Source of the DNA: Streptomyces sp. NBC_01476
Lineage (GTDB): Bacteria > Actinomycetota > Actinomycetes > Streptomycetales > Streptomycetaceae
Reading direction: 5' to 3'
DNA length: 64,000 bases
NCBI RefSeq assembly: GCF_036227265.1
Contig: NZ_CP109446.1
Location: 7,705,001-7,769,000 of the forward strand
Shown here: positions 24,350 to 32,662 of the stretch, piece after piece
Numbering within the stretch: position 1 is the first letter of the stretch
How the letters are laid out: each line of letters begins with the position of its first letter
Notes under the pieces: generated by a model
The model's input: only the letters and a program-made list of their open reading frames with translations
The model's database searches: none
What the model was told of the DNA's origin: nothing
Translations under genes and position numbers: made by a program

Positions 24350-25186
24350 ATGAGCACTGTCCGGATCGCGGCCGCGGCCGCCCACTTCGGCCGCGACCTG
24401 GAGTTCGACCTGGCCCGGATCGGCAAACTCATCGCCGACGCCCGCCAGGAAGGCGCCGCCGTCCTCGTCCTGCCCGACGCCGCACTCGGCGGTTACCTCG
24501 CCGATCTGCGGCACCCCGACCCCGGCGCGCTGCCGCCGGCCCTGAAGCCCGACGCCCCGGCGATCCTCGAAGTCGCCCGGCTGGCCGCCGGGATGGTGGT
24601 CTGCCTCGGTTACTGCGAGGACGGCGGCGACGAGCGGTACAACGCCGCGGTGTGCGTCAGCGGCGACGGTGTCCTCGGCCGGCACCGCAAGGTGCACCTG
24701 CCCGCGGGCGAGACCACCGCGTACACGCCGGGGGACAGGTTCGAGGCGTTCGACACCCCGGCGGGCCGGATCGGCATGCTCATCGACTACGACAAGACCT
24801 TCCCCGAGTCGGCCCGTTCGCTGGCGCTGGACGGCGCCGAGATCCTTGCCTGCCTGTCCGCCTGGCCGACCAGCGTCACCGACCGGGCGCCGCGGATGCC
24901 GCAGGACCGGCAGGCCAAACTCTTCGACCTGTACGACCAGGCACGCGCCGCGGAGAACCAGGTGGTCCTCGCCTCCTCCAACCAGACCGGCAGCATGGGC
25001 CGGATGCGGTTCCTCGGCCAGGCCAAGGTGGTCGGCCCTGGCGGCGACATCCTGGCCCGCACCTGGTCCAAGGCCGGCCTTGCCGTGGCGGAACTCGACG
25101 TCGCCGCCGAGATCGACCGGGCCCGCCGGGTCCTGCACCACCTCGGTGAGCGCCGTCCGGACACCTACCGGGAGGGACCTTCGTGA
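24350..25186 (+). CDS. Nitrilase-like protein lacking catalytic Cys and Glu
   Basis: 278 residues. It aligns throughout with the preceding nitrilase and is clearly a tandem duplicate (both begin MST.R.AAAAA.FGRDLE). The catalytic Glu is Asp43 (VLPDAALGGY), the catalytic Cys is Asp146 (MLIDYDKTFPE where the neighbour has MMICYDKAFPE), and only Lys114 remains (RHRKVHLP). A conventional thiol mechanism is therefore impossible. It may be a regulatory or structural subunit that forms hetero-oligomers with the active copy (nitrilases assemble as spirals), or it may do other chemistry. The frame is intact and in the operon with a GTGA overlap to the next gene, so it is not a decayed gene. Confidence 0.92.
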   Translation: MSTVRIAAAAAHFGRDLEFDLARIGKLIADARQEGAAVLVLPDAALGGYLADLRHPDPGALPPALKPDAPAILEVARLAAGMVVCLGYCEDGGDERYNAAVCVSGDGVLGRHRKVHLPAGETTAYTPGDRFEAFDTPAGRIGMLIDYDKTFPESARSLALDGAEILACLSAWPTSVTDRAPRMPQDRQAKLFDLYDQARAAENQVVLASSNQTGSMGRMRFLGQAKVVGPGGDILARTWSKAGLAVAELDVAAEIDRARRVLHHLGERRPDTYREGPS

Positions 25187-26259
25187 GGATCGCCCTGCTC
25201 AGCTACTCCACCAAGCCCCGCGGCGGTGTCGTGCACACGCTCGCCCTGGCCGAAGCGCTGGCCGCGGCCGGCCAGGACGTCACCGTCTGGACGCTGGGCC
25301 GGGGCGGCGACGCCGGCTTCTTCCGCCCGGTCGACCCGGCGGTCCGGCTGCGGATCGTGCCCTTCCCCGACGGCCCTGCCGGGGAGAGCGTCGGCGAGCG
25401 CATCCTGCGCTCCATCGCCACGCTGCGTGAGCATTTCGACGGCACGGGTTACGACATCGTGCACGCCCAGGACTGCATCAGCGCCAACGCGGTCGACTCC
25501 TGCGTGCGCACCGTCCACCACATCGACCACTTCACCACCCCTGAGCTGGCCGCCTGCCACGAACGCGCGCTGACCACCCCGTACGCGCATGTGTGCGTCT
25601 CCGCGACGGTCGCCGACGAGCTCGCCGCGGGCTGGGGACTCAAGGCCGAGGTCATACCGAACGGTGTCGCCTACGAGCGCTTCGCGGACACCGACCCGGC
25701 CGCCCGCGACCGCTGGCGGCGGCGTCTGGGACGCTATGTCCTCACCGTCGGCGGCATCGAGCCGCGCAAGGGCTCGCTGGACCTGCTGGAGGCGTACGCG
25801 CTGCTCCGGGAGCGGCTCCCCGGCCTGCAGCTGGTGATCGCCGGCGGTGAGACCCTCTTCGACTACCGCGACTACCGCACCCGCTGGGAGACCCGGGCCG
25901 CCGAACTCCGGGTCCGGCCGCTGGTGCTCGGCGAAGTGCCGGACGACGACCTGCCCGCGCTGGTCGCAGCGGCGGGCGCTTTCGCCTTCCCCTCGGTGCG
26001 GGAGGGCTTCGGCCTGGCGGCGATGGAGGCGCTCGCGGCCGGTGTCCCGCTCACCGTCCGTGACCTGCCGGTACTGCGTGAGGTCTTCGGGCCGGCGGCC
26101 CGCTACGCGGCCACTCCCGAAGCACTGGCGGCCGAACTCGCCGCCGCGCTGACCGGCGACGACCCCACCCGTCGTACCGCGGGCCGCACCCTCGCCGCCC
26201 GCCACACGTGGGCGGAGGCCGCCCGCCGTCACCTGGCCTTCTACCGCTGCCTGGGCTGA
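25183..26259 (+). CDS. MSMEG_0565-family glycosyltransferase (GT4-like)
   Basis: 358 residues, GTG overlapping the upstream TGA. GT-B fold: an N-terminal GGVVHTLALAEALAAAG sugar-acceptor domain and a C-terminal donor domain with YVLTVGGIEPRKGSLDLLEAYALL, FAFPSVREGFGLAAMEALAAGVP (the E-x7-E type motif) and a final helix. This family is part of the extended Nit1C operon of actinobacteria. It may glycosylate the operon's product, since no capsule or glycolipid genes lie nearby. The last gene of the operon; the next gene is convergent and starts three bases after its stop. Confidence 0.9.
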   Translation: MRIALLSYSTKPRGGVVHTLALAEALAAAGQDVTVWTLGRGGDAGFFRPVDPAVRLRIVPFPDGPAGESVGERILRSIATLREHFDGTGYDIVHAQDCISANAVDSCVRTVHHIDHFTTPELAACHERALTTPYAHVCVSATVADELAAGWGLKAEVIPNGVAYERFADTDPAARDRWRRRLGRYVLTVGGIEPRKGSLDLLEAYALLRERLPGLQLVIAGGETLFDYRDYRTRWETRAAELRVRPLVLGEVPDDDLPALVAAAGAFAFPSVREGFGLAAMEALAAGVPLTVRDLPVLREVFGPAARYAATPEALAAELAAALTGDDPTRRTAGRTLAARHTWAEAARRHLAFYRCLG

Positions 26260-26262
26260 GCC

Positions 26263-27066
26263 TCAGGGCTTGACCGCGACGCGGCCCTCGTCCATGCGCA
26301 GCAGGAGCAGCCGGGCGCCGGTCTTCTCCAGGAACTCGTCCACGGCCTCGCGGGAGCCCTGCCACCAGCCGTAGTCGTCGATGAGGAGCACACCGCCGCT
26401 GGACAGGCGTGAGTAGAGGTGCTCCAGCTCGTGCTTGGTGGACTCGTACCAGTCGGTGTCCAGCCGGAGGATCGAGATCTGCTCCGGTGCCTGCTCGGGG
26501 ATGGTGTCCTCCACCATGCCCTGGCAGTAGTGGATCCGCTCCTGCGGATACGGGACCTGCTCGAAGCCTTCCTTCACGTCGTCCAGGGTGGCCACGGCCC
26601 AGATCGGGCGGTCCTTGCCCTGGCGGGCCAGCAGGTCGGCGGCGGATTCGCCGTCGCGGCGCAGGTCGCGGTCGGTGGGCGGGGGCATGCCCTCGAAGGT
26701 GTCGAAGAGGTAGAGGTCGCGCTCGGTGTCACCGACTTCGAGCAGGGTGCGGGCCGCCGCCTGCATGCTGCCGCCCCGCCAGACACCGCACTCCACGATG
26801 GACCCGGGTATGCGGTGCTTGTTGACGTACCGGACGGCGAGGATGAAGGCGTTCAGCCGTTCCGGAGAGGTCATGGTCCAGGGCCGGACCGCCTGGATGG
26901 TCGCACGCGCCTCGTCGTCGTAGTCGGCGGGGAGCTTGGGGGCGCTCGGCGGTTTCGGTTTGGCGGGGGCCGCAGGCGCGGGGCGCGGTTTGGGCGGCGC
27001 GGGGCGGCGCAGCTCGAAACCGGTGAGGGTGGAGAGAGTTTTGTTCAGTGTTTTCTTCCATGCCAT
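26263..27066 (-). CDS. TylF/MycF family methyltransferase
   Basis: 267 residues. SAM-dependent class I methyltransferase: IVECGVWRGGSMQAAARTL is the glycine-rich loop, DLYLFDTFEGMPPPT follows, and SILRLDTDWYESTKHELEHLY with GVLLIDDYGWWQGSREAVDEF carries the metal-binding acidic residues typical of TylF/MycF sugar O-methyltransferases. A proline-rich low-complexity linker occupies about 20-45, after a short amphipathic N terminus. The gene is convergent with the Nit1C glycosyltransferase, so a link to a sugar product is possible. No strong ribosome binding site was seen upstream of the ATG at 27066. Confidence 0.9.
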   Translation of the reverse strand: MAWKKTLNKTLSTLTGFELRRPAPPKPRPAPAAPAKPKPPSAPKLPADYDDEARATIQAVRPWTMTSPERLNAFILAVRYVNKHRIPGSIVECGVWRGGSMQAAARTLLEVGDTERDLYLFDTFEGMPPPTDRDLRRDGESAADLLARQGKDRPIWAVATLDDVKEGFEQVPYPQERIHYCQGMVEDTIPEQAPEQISILRLDTDWYESTKHELEHLYSRLSSGGVLLIDDYGWWQGSREAVDEFLEKTGARLLLLRMDEGRVAVKP

Positions 27067-27212
27067 GGGAGGAAGCTACCCCTGTTGGCTGTGCCGCGCA
27101 GGGGTTGGCCGGACAGTGATCACCGCACCCGCCAGGCGATGGCCGGATCGTCCTGATGTGCGAACCGCCCGGACCGCCAGCACCATGGAGAGGGGACCGA
27201 GGAGGTACCGGG

Positions 27213-28628
27213 ATGACGACGCAGATCGGTGACCGCACGGGCGGGAGGTGGACCCCTCCCCGGGAGCGGGCGGCCCGGGGCAAGGCGGCCCGCTCCCGGG
27301 CGAACCGGTCGAGCCACGCGGAGTACGACCCGGCCGGCCGGACCTTCGACCCGGTGGACCTCATCGAGAAGCAGTCGGCCGACCGCCTCCCGGAACTCGT
27401 ACCGATCCGCTATGCCCGGATGAGCGAGTCACCGTTCCGCTTCTACCGCGGCGCCGCGGCCGTCATGGCCGCCGACCTGGCCCGCACCCCTTCCGCGGGG
27501 CTGCGTGCCCAGCTCTGCGGTGACGCCCATCTGATGAACTTCCGCCTGCTCGGCTCACCCGAGCGGCACCTGCTCTTCGACATCAACGACTTCGACGAGA
27601 CGCTGCCCGGCCCCTTCGAGTGGGACATCAAACGCCTCGCCACCAGCCTGGTCATCGCGGCCCGGGAGAACGGCTACGACGAGCGGGAACGGGCCGGCAT
27701 CGTGCGGGCCGCGGTGTGCTCCTACCGCGAGCAGATGCGCCGCTTCGCCACCATGACCAACCTCGACGTCTGGTACGCCCGGCAGGACGCGGACCAGATG
27801 CGGGCGGTCGCCTCCGGGAGGCTGCACAGCCGCGGCCGAAGGCAGGTCTCCAAGGCGCTGGACAAGGCCCGTTCCCGGGACAGCCTCCAGGCGTTCGAGA
27901 AGTTCACGCACCTGGTCGACGGCAACCGCCGAATCCGCCCCGCCCCGCCGCTGATCACGCCGCTCGCCGACCTCCTCCCGGGCGCGGAGCGCTCCCAACT
28001 GGAGGAAGCCATCACCGAGTTGCTCCGCGGTTACGCACGCAGCCTGCAGTCCGACCGGCAGCACCTGCTGGCGCAGTTCACGCTGGCCGACATGGCGCGC
28101 AAGGTGGTCGGGGTGGGCAGTGTGGGCACCCGGTGCTGGATCGTGCTGCTGCTGGGCCGTGACGGCTCCGATCCGCTCTTCCTCCAGGCCAAGGAGGCGG
28201 GCGCCTCGGTGCTGGCCGAGCATGCCGGGGCCGCCGAGTACGCCACCGAGGGCGAACGGGTCGTCGCCGGACAGCGGTTGATGCAGGCGGCCAGTGACAT
28301 CTTCCTCGGCTGGCGGCGCACCCGCGGCATCGACGGTGTCGAACGGGACTTCTACATCCGCCAGTTGCGGGACTGGAAAGGCGTGGTCGAGCCGTCGCTG
28401 ATGGTCCCGCGCGGCATGCGGCTCTTCGGTGAACTCTGCGGCGCCACCCTCGCCCGTGCGCACGCCAGGTCGGGCGACCGGATCGCCCTGGCCGCCTACC
28501 TCGGCGGCGGCGACGTCTTCGACCGGTCCGTCGCCGAGTTCGCCGAGCTCTACGCCGACCAGAACGAACGCGACCACCAAGCGCTGCTCCAGGCGGTCGG
28601 CGCGGGGCGGGTGAAGGCGGCGGCCTGA
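27213..28628 (+). CDS. DUF2252 family protein
   Basis: 471 residues, ATG with GGAGG upstream. DUF2252 hallmarks: MSESPFRFYRGAAAVMAADL, QLCGDAHLMNFRLLGSPE, FDINDFDETLPGPFEWDIKRLATSL. The fold is kinase-like (aminoglycoside phosphotransferase type), with GDAHLMNF resembling a catalytic H-x-D/N loop and DINDFDE resembling the metal-binding acidic segment. Function is unknown in the family. It stands alone and is transcribed away from the TylF gene. Confidence 0.9.
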   Translation: MTTQIGDRTGGRWTPPRERAARGKAARSRANRSSHAEYDPAGRTFDPVDLIEKQSADRLPELVPIRYARMSESPFRFYRGAAAVMAADLARTPSAGLRAQLCGDAHLMNFRLLGSPERHLLFDINDFDETLPGPFEWDIKRLATSLVIAARENGYDERERAGIVRAAVCSYREQMRRFATMTNLDVWYARQDADQMRAVASGRLHSRGRRQVSKALDKARSRDSLQAFEKFTHLVDGNRRIRPAPPLITPLADLLPGAERSQLEEAITELLRGYARSLQSDRQHLLAQFTLADMARKVVGVGSVGTRCWIVLLLGRDGSDPLFLQAKEAGASVLAEHAGAAEYATEGERVVAGQRLMQAASDIFLGWRRTRGIDGVERDFYIRQLRDWKGVVEPSLMVPRGMRLFGELCGATLARAHARSGDRIALAAYLGGGDVFDRSVAEFAELYADQNERDHQALLQAVGAGRVKAAA

Positions 28629-28629
28629 C

Positions 28630-28653
28630 CCGGCGCACCCCAGCGGGCGCCGG
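28630..28653. terminator. Weak hairpin between convergent genes
   Basis: CCGGCGC / GCGCCGG arms of 7 bp with a 10-base loop, between the DUF2252 stop (28628) and the TerD stop (28675). Modest stem, position suits a terminator. Confidence 0.4.
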
Positions 28654-28674
28654 CTGCCGCGGTCTCCCGGCGGG

Positions 28675-29205
28675 TCAGAGGTCCCTGCGCCCCATCGTCA
28701 GGGCGAAGTCATTGGGGTCGGTGTCGAAGCCGCGGACGTACGGGTGGAACTCCCAGACACCCGACCCGGTGCGGACGAATTCCGCGACGGTGGCCGCGGT
28801 GGCCCCCGCGACCTCGGCGAAGTCGCCCCCGGACAGCTCCGTATAGCCCTCCATCACCCGGAACTCCGGGTTGAGGACGTCTGCGAACACCAGGCGCCCG
28901 CCGTTCTGCTGGATCGCCACGCCGACGATCACCCGGCCGTAGTCGGCGCCCAGCCGGTGCAGTTCCAGGGTCATCGACTCGTCTATGCCCAGGCCCTTGC
29001 CGTTCTTGCTGTCCCGGTTGAGCGTGATAGTGCCGTCCGGTGACCGGCTGTCGAAGTACACCAGGTACGCGGGCTCCCCGCCGGGGTCGCGGGCGAGGTA
29101 CGTGGCGGCGATGAGATCCAGGTCGCTGTCCGGGGCTCCCAGTGGGCTCGGGTCCCACTTGAGCTGCACCTCGACCTTCTCGGTCCCCTTGTTCAAGCTG
29201 TGCAC
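28675..29205 (-). CDS. TerD family protein
   Basis: 176 residues, GTG start with GGAGGG upstream. TerD fold: KVEVQLKWDPSP, SDLDLIAATYL, AYLVYFDSRSPDG, SKNGKGLGIDESMTLELHRLGADYGRVIVGVAI. The acidic calcium-binding residues of TerD (DLDL and D.S.NG patterns) are present. Family members are tied to tellurite and general stress resistance, and in Streptomyces also to calcium binding and development. This is a lone copy without terABCEZ neighbours, so a specific tellurite role is unlikely. Confidence 0.9.
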   Translation of the reverse strand: MHSLNKGTEKVEVQLKWDPSPLGAPDSDLDLIAATYLARDPGGEPAYLVYFDSRSPDGTITLNRDSKNGKGLGIDESMTLELHRLGADYGRVIVGVAIQQNGGRLVFADVLNPEFRVMEGYTELSGGDFAEVAGATAATVAEFVRTGSGVWEFHPYVRGFDTDPNDFALTMGRRDL

Positions 29206-29231
29206 CGGTTGCCCTCCGCGTGATCACATTC

Positions 29232-29255
29232 CGAACTGCCAAGCGCGCCAGTTCG
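29232..29255. promoter_or_regulatory. Inverted repeat in the TerD upstream region
   Basis: CGAACTG at 29232-29238 and CAGTTCG at 29249-29255, 27 bp upstream of the TerD GTG, in the 355-bp gap (29206-29560) between TerD and the divergent secreted protein. It could be an operator. The same gap also holds a hairpin (29485-29507, CCGCCCGGC/GCCGGGCGG) in the leader of the divergent gene. Nothing else was recognised there. Confidence 0.4.
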
Positions 29256-29560
29256 ATTAACCACGGTAGGGGATCCGCTGTCCACACGGGCCCAGGACCG
29301 CCGGACGATCACCGGCAGCTTCCAGCCAACCCGCGACCGGCAGTTGCGGCCCCGCGCCCCGGCCGTGCAACCCCGCCGCGCCGAACGGGAGTACCTACGG
29401 CTGGATGTCCGTTCGGTGGCCGCTCTCCCATGAGGCGCCCGCCGGTGGCCGGTGCGCAGGGCCCGCGTACCGGCCGTTGAGGAACCGCCCGGCGAGGTGC
29501 CGGGCGGCAGCCGCAGGTGCGCGTACCCACCGGTGCGCGGCACCTGTCACCGGAGGAGAA

Positions 29561-30226
29561 GTGTCCGTGGCCATCAGCCGCACAACGAGGATCGCAGCGA
29601 CCGTCGCCGTCGCCGCCGTGATCGGGGGGCTCGGGTTCAGCACCCCGGCTTTCGCGTCCGCTCCCGCCCAGCAGGCCGCGGCGCCGACCGCCGCGGTGGC
29701 CGGGCCTGCCACCGCGGGGGCGCGGGTCGTCTCACAGCTCATCGCCCGCGGCCGGGTCGACGGGGACGCGTGGTCGGTGACCTTGGAGTTCCACCCCACC
29801 CTGCCCGGGGACTACCCCGCCGATCAGTTCCCCGGCAGCGGCGAACAGCCGCAGGCCGGTTCGCTGCTGTGCCGGCGGATGTACATCGGCGGCGTCCGTA
29901 TCGACCAGCAGGGCGGCCCGTGGGCCGACTGCCAGCCCGTCAACGGCGCGCACGACCCGGCGGGGAGCGGTTCTGCCGGACTGTGGGGCCTGCACGACAA
30001 GGGAACCACCGGGTCCCGGCTCTTCGTCTCCAACCCCGAAAACACCGTCGCCTACGGGGTGTTGACGCTGACCGACGGCACGTCCCTGACCGCCAGGACA
30101 CTCACCGTCCACGGCACGGACTACCGCGCATGGGCGGTCGCCATTCCCGACGGCCGCACCATTGCCACCGTCGACGAGTACGACACCCACCACCAGCTCG
30201 TCAGCCACTCGGCCGACTGGCGCTGA
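29561..30226 (+). CDS. Secreted protein sharing a domain with the downstream membrane protein
   Basis: 221 residues, GTG start with GGAGGAGAA upstream (second GTG at 29567). A signal peptide is clear: RTTRIAATVAVAAVIGGLGFSTPAFASA, cleaved after ASA near residue 34. The mature domain (about 55-221) contains Cys104 and Cys124, probably disulfide-bonded, in LLCRRM and DCQPV, with IDQQGGPW between, then GLHDKGT, RAWAVAIPDG and TIATVDEYDTHHQLVSHS. The same pattern recurs in the product of 30867-31616. No known enzyme family recognised. It precedes a SigE-type sigma factor by 29 bp. Confidence 0.85.
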   Translation: MSVAISRTTRIAATVAVAAVIGGLGFSTPAFASAPAQQAAAPTAAVAGPATAGARVVSQLIARGRVDGDAWSVTLEFHPTLPGDYPADQFPGSGEQPQAGSLLCRRMYIGGVRIDQQGGPWADCQPVNGAHDPAGSGSAGLWGLHDKGTTGSRLFVSNPENTVAYGVLTLTDGTSLTARTLTVHGTDYRAWAVAIPDGRTIATVDEYDTHHQLVSHSADWR

Positions 30227-30255
30227 CACCCGACGAAGAACGGGGCCCCCTTTCC

Positions 30256-30870
30256 GTGCAGGACCCTCACGGCCGTGCGGTGGACGACACCCCGGGGAGC
30301 GGGCCGGAACCGGCACCGGGCGGCGCGCCCGGTGCCGGTTCCGGCTCTCCCGACGCGGAGTTCACCAGGTTCGTCGCCGCCCGCTGGCGGACGCTCGCCC
30401 ACACCGCCTATCTGCTCACCGGCGACTTCCACGAAGCGGAGGACCTGGTGCAGGTGACGCTGGCGAGGATCTATCCGCACTGGCGCCGGGTGCGACCGGA
30501 GACCGCGGAGCACTACGTCCGGCGGGCCCTGGTGAACGCCGGCCGCAGCCGCTACCGCAAGCGGCGCGTCGTCCAGTTGCTGCTGCCGTTCCTGCCGGAG
30601 GCCGCCGCCGTCGACCGGGACGGCGGCGGCCCGCGGGCCGGGGAGTCACGGGACGAGCTGATGGCCGCGCTGGCCGATCTGCCGCAGCGGCAGCGTGCCG
30701 TGGTGGTGCTGCGCTACTGGGAGGATCTGTCGGCCGAGGAGGTCGCGCACACCCTCGGCTGCTCGGTGGGCACCGTGAAGAGCCAGGCGTCACGCGCGCT
30801 GGCCAAGCTGCGTGCCCATCCCGCCCTCGCCGACCACGTACCGGCCGGCCGCTTTGGAGACCCCCGATGA
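30256..30870 (+). CDS. SigE-family RNA polymerase sigma-70 factor
   Basis: 204 residues, probable GTG start (weak ribosome binding site). The first 33 residues are low complexity. Region 2 follows: FTRFVAARWRTLAHTAYLLTGDFHEAEDLVQVTLARIYPHW. Region 4 is LPQRQRAVVVLRYWEDLSAEEVAHTLGCSVGTVKSQASRALAKLR, a textbook sigma-70 region 4 with the SigE-type signature of actinobacteria. It overlaps the next gene (ATGA), which encodes a single-pass membrane protein in the place of an anti-sigma factor. That layout suggests regulation by the downstream product, although no zinc-binding anti-sigma motif is visible there. Confidence 0.92.
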   Translation: MQDPHGRAVDDTPGSGPEPAPGGAPGAGSGSPDAEFTRFVAARWRTLAHTAYLLTGDFHEAEDLVQVTLARIYPHWRRVRPETAEHYVRRALVNAGRSRYRKRRVVQLLLPFLPEAAAVDRDGGGPRAGESRDELMAALADLPQRQRAVVVLRYWEDLSAEEVAHTLGCSVGTVKSQASRALAKLRAHPALADHVPAGRFGDPR

Positions 30871-31616
30871 CCCCGGAACAGGACCCGGGCGAGCGACTGC
30901 GGACCGCCCTCGCCCGCTCGCTTGAGGCGTACACCCCCGCACCGGCCCCCGTCGGCCGCGTGCTGGCGGCCGGGCGGGCCCGCCGGGCCCGGCACCGCGC
31001 CACCGTCCTGGCAACCGTCGCCGCTGTGCTGGCGGCCGGCGTGACCACAACCCTGCTCCGGCTGAACGACGGCGGCCGGCCGGCCGAACCGGTCCCCACC
31101 ACCCGGCAGACGCTCTCCCCGCCGCCCACCGGCCCGGTCACAGCGCTGGTGGGCCAGGGGTCCCTGAACGGCTCGCGGTGGTCGGTGACCATGGAGTTCT
31201 ACCGCAGCGCGCCCGCCGGTTCGCTGGATTCGCCGCACGCCCAGGGGAGTTCACTGCTGTGCCGGCGGATGGTCATCGACGGCGAACGCATCGACCAGCA
31301 AGGCGGCCCCTGGACGGACTGCCAGCCGGTCGACGGCGCCCACGACACCGACGACGCCCAGCAGACGGGGCTGGCGGGCCTGCACGACAAGGGCACCCGA
31401 GGCGAGCGGCTGCTGGTCAGCACCACAGCGACGGCAGAGGTGTCCTACGCGGTGGTGAAAGCCGGCGGCGTCACACTCACCGGCCAGGTGGTGACCGTTC
31501 CCGGCACCAGCTACCACACCTGGGCGGTGGCGATCCCGGACGGCATGACGATCTCCACCGTGGACGAGTACGACGCCCATCAGCACCGGGTCAGCCACGA
31601 CACCCAGTGGCGCTGA
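30867..31616 (+). CDS. Membrane-anchored protein with extracytoplasmic domain, candidate sigma-factor regulator
   Basis: 249 residues, ATG overlapping the sigma factor stop. A cytoplasmic N-terminal stretch of about 45 residues (ERLRTALARSLEAYTPAPAPVGRVL) is followed by one membrane helix (HRATVLATVAAVLAAGVTTTLL), a proline linker and an extracytoplasmic domain (about 92-249). The domain has Cys132 (LLCRRM), IDQQGGPW, Cys152 (DCQPV), GLHDKGT, HTWAVAIPDG and TISTVDEYDAHQHRVSH, matching the secreted protein at 29561. The position fits an anti-sigma factor, but no HxxxCxxC or known anti-sigma domain is seen in the short cytoplasmic part. Confidence 0.85.
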   Translation: MTPEQDPGERLRTALARSLEAYTPAPAPVGRVLAAGRARRARHRATVLATVAAVLAAGVTTTLLRLNDGGRPAEPVPTTRQTLSPPPTGPVTALVGQGSLNGSRWSVTMEFYRSAPAGSLDSPHAQGSSLLCRRMVIDGERIDQQGGPWTDCQPVDGAHDTDDAQQTGLAGLHDKGTRGERLLVSTTATAEVSYAVVKAGGVTLTGQVVTVPGTSYHTWAVAIPDGMTISTVDEYDAHQHRVSHDTQWR

Positions 31617-31623
31617 AGGGCCC

Positions 31624-32514
31624 TCAGCTCTCGGTGAGCATCGCCGCACGCAGATCCTTCAGCGTGTGGGAGAGGATCCGGGAGACGTGCATCTGGGAGT
31701 AGCCGAGCGCGTCGCCGATCTGCGACTGGGTCAGCTCCTGGCCGAAACGCATCTCCAGGATCTGGCGCTCGCGCTCGGGGAGCTTGCTCAGCAGGGGAGC
31801 GAGGGCCTGGAAGTCCTCGACCAGTTCCATGGCCGGGTCGCACGAGCCGATGGTGTCGGCGTAGGAACGGCCGCCGTCAGAACCGGCGTCGTCGGTGTCA
31901 CCGGTGGGGAGGTCGATGGAGCCGGCCGTGTAGCCGTTGGCGGCGACCAGTCCGTCGATGACCTCTTCCTCGGTGAGTTCGAGGTACGCCGCGAGCTCCG
32001 GCACGGTGGGCGGCGCGTCCAGCACGGTGGCGAGGTGGTCGCGCGCCTTGGCCAGTTCGACCCGCAGCTCCTGGAGCCGGCGGGGCACGTGCACCGCCCA
32101 GGTGGTGTCGCGGAAGAAGCGCTTCATCTCGCCGACGATGTAGGGCACGGCGAAGGTGGTGAACTCGACCTCACGGGTCAGCTCGAACCTGTCGATCGCC
32201 TTGATCAGCCCGATGGTGCCGACCTGGAGGATGTCCTCCATCTCCTCAGGGCCCCGGCCGCGGAAGCGGCGTGCGCTGAAGCGGACCAGCGACATGTTCA
32301 TCTCGATCAGCGTGTTGCGGGCGTACGCGTACTCCTGCGTGCCTTCTTCGAGGGACTGCAGCCGGTCGAAGAAGACCTTCGACAGGGCGCGCGCGTCGCG
32401 CGGAGCGACCTTGCCGGCATCCTCGATCCACGGCAGATCGCCTGCCTGTGCGGGCGCTGTGGGAGCCCCGGCAAGCGTTGCCGACGTTCCTGTGGACTGC
32501 GGGGAAGTCGTCAC
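31624..32514 (-). CDS. SigB/SigF-family stress sigma factor
   Basis: 296 residues from a GTG at 32514 preceded by AAGGTG. Sigma regions are complete: ARRFRGRGPEEMEDILQVGTIGLIKAIDRFE (region 2), EFTTFAVPYIVGEMKRFFRD and WAVHVPRRLQELR (region 2.4/3), then region 4 LPERERQILEMRFGQELTQSQIGDALGYSQMHVSRILSHTL. This is the SigB/SigF group that in Streptomyces controls osmotic and oxidative stress and sporulation. No anti-sigma or anti-anti-sigma gene is next to it. Convergent with the preceding membrane protein, seven bases apart. Confidence 0.95.
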   Translation of the reverse strand: MTTSPQSTGTSATLAGAPTAPAQAGDLPWIEDAGKVAPRDARALSKVFFDRLQSLEEGTQEYAYARNTLIEMNMSLVRFSARRFRGRGPEEMEDILQVGTIGLIKAIDRFELTREVEFTTFAVPYIVGEMKRFFRDTTWAVHVPRRLQELRVELAKARDHLATVLDAPPTVPELAAYLELTEEEVIDGLVAANGYTAGSIDLPTGDTDDAGSDGGRSYADTIGSCDPAMELVEDFQALAPLLSKLPERERQILEMRFGQELTQSQIGDALGYSQMHVSRILSHTLKDLRAAMLTES

Positions 32515-32662
32515 GTCATCACCTTGGATTGTCGAGTGTGCCAACGGCCTCGTACCCCCGATCCACCACCCCAAGCAGATCCGGTGAAAACTCCTCATCC
32601 GCCGCGGACGCCGGCATGAGGGAGGGCGCCTCGGGCAAGCGACGCCACGGAGGTTGATAACC

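Noticed and set aside
29206..29560. Possible small gene in the TerD upstream gap
   Set aside because: The open frames there lack a ribosome binding site and their translation is low-complexity Arg/Pro/Ala.
31937..32587. Plus-strand frames opposite the SigB/F sigma gene
   Set aside because: The minus strand holds a complete sigma factor; these frames have no recognisable motif.
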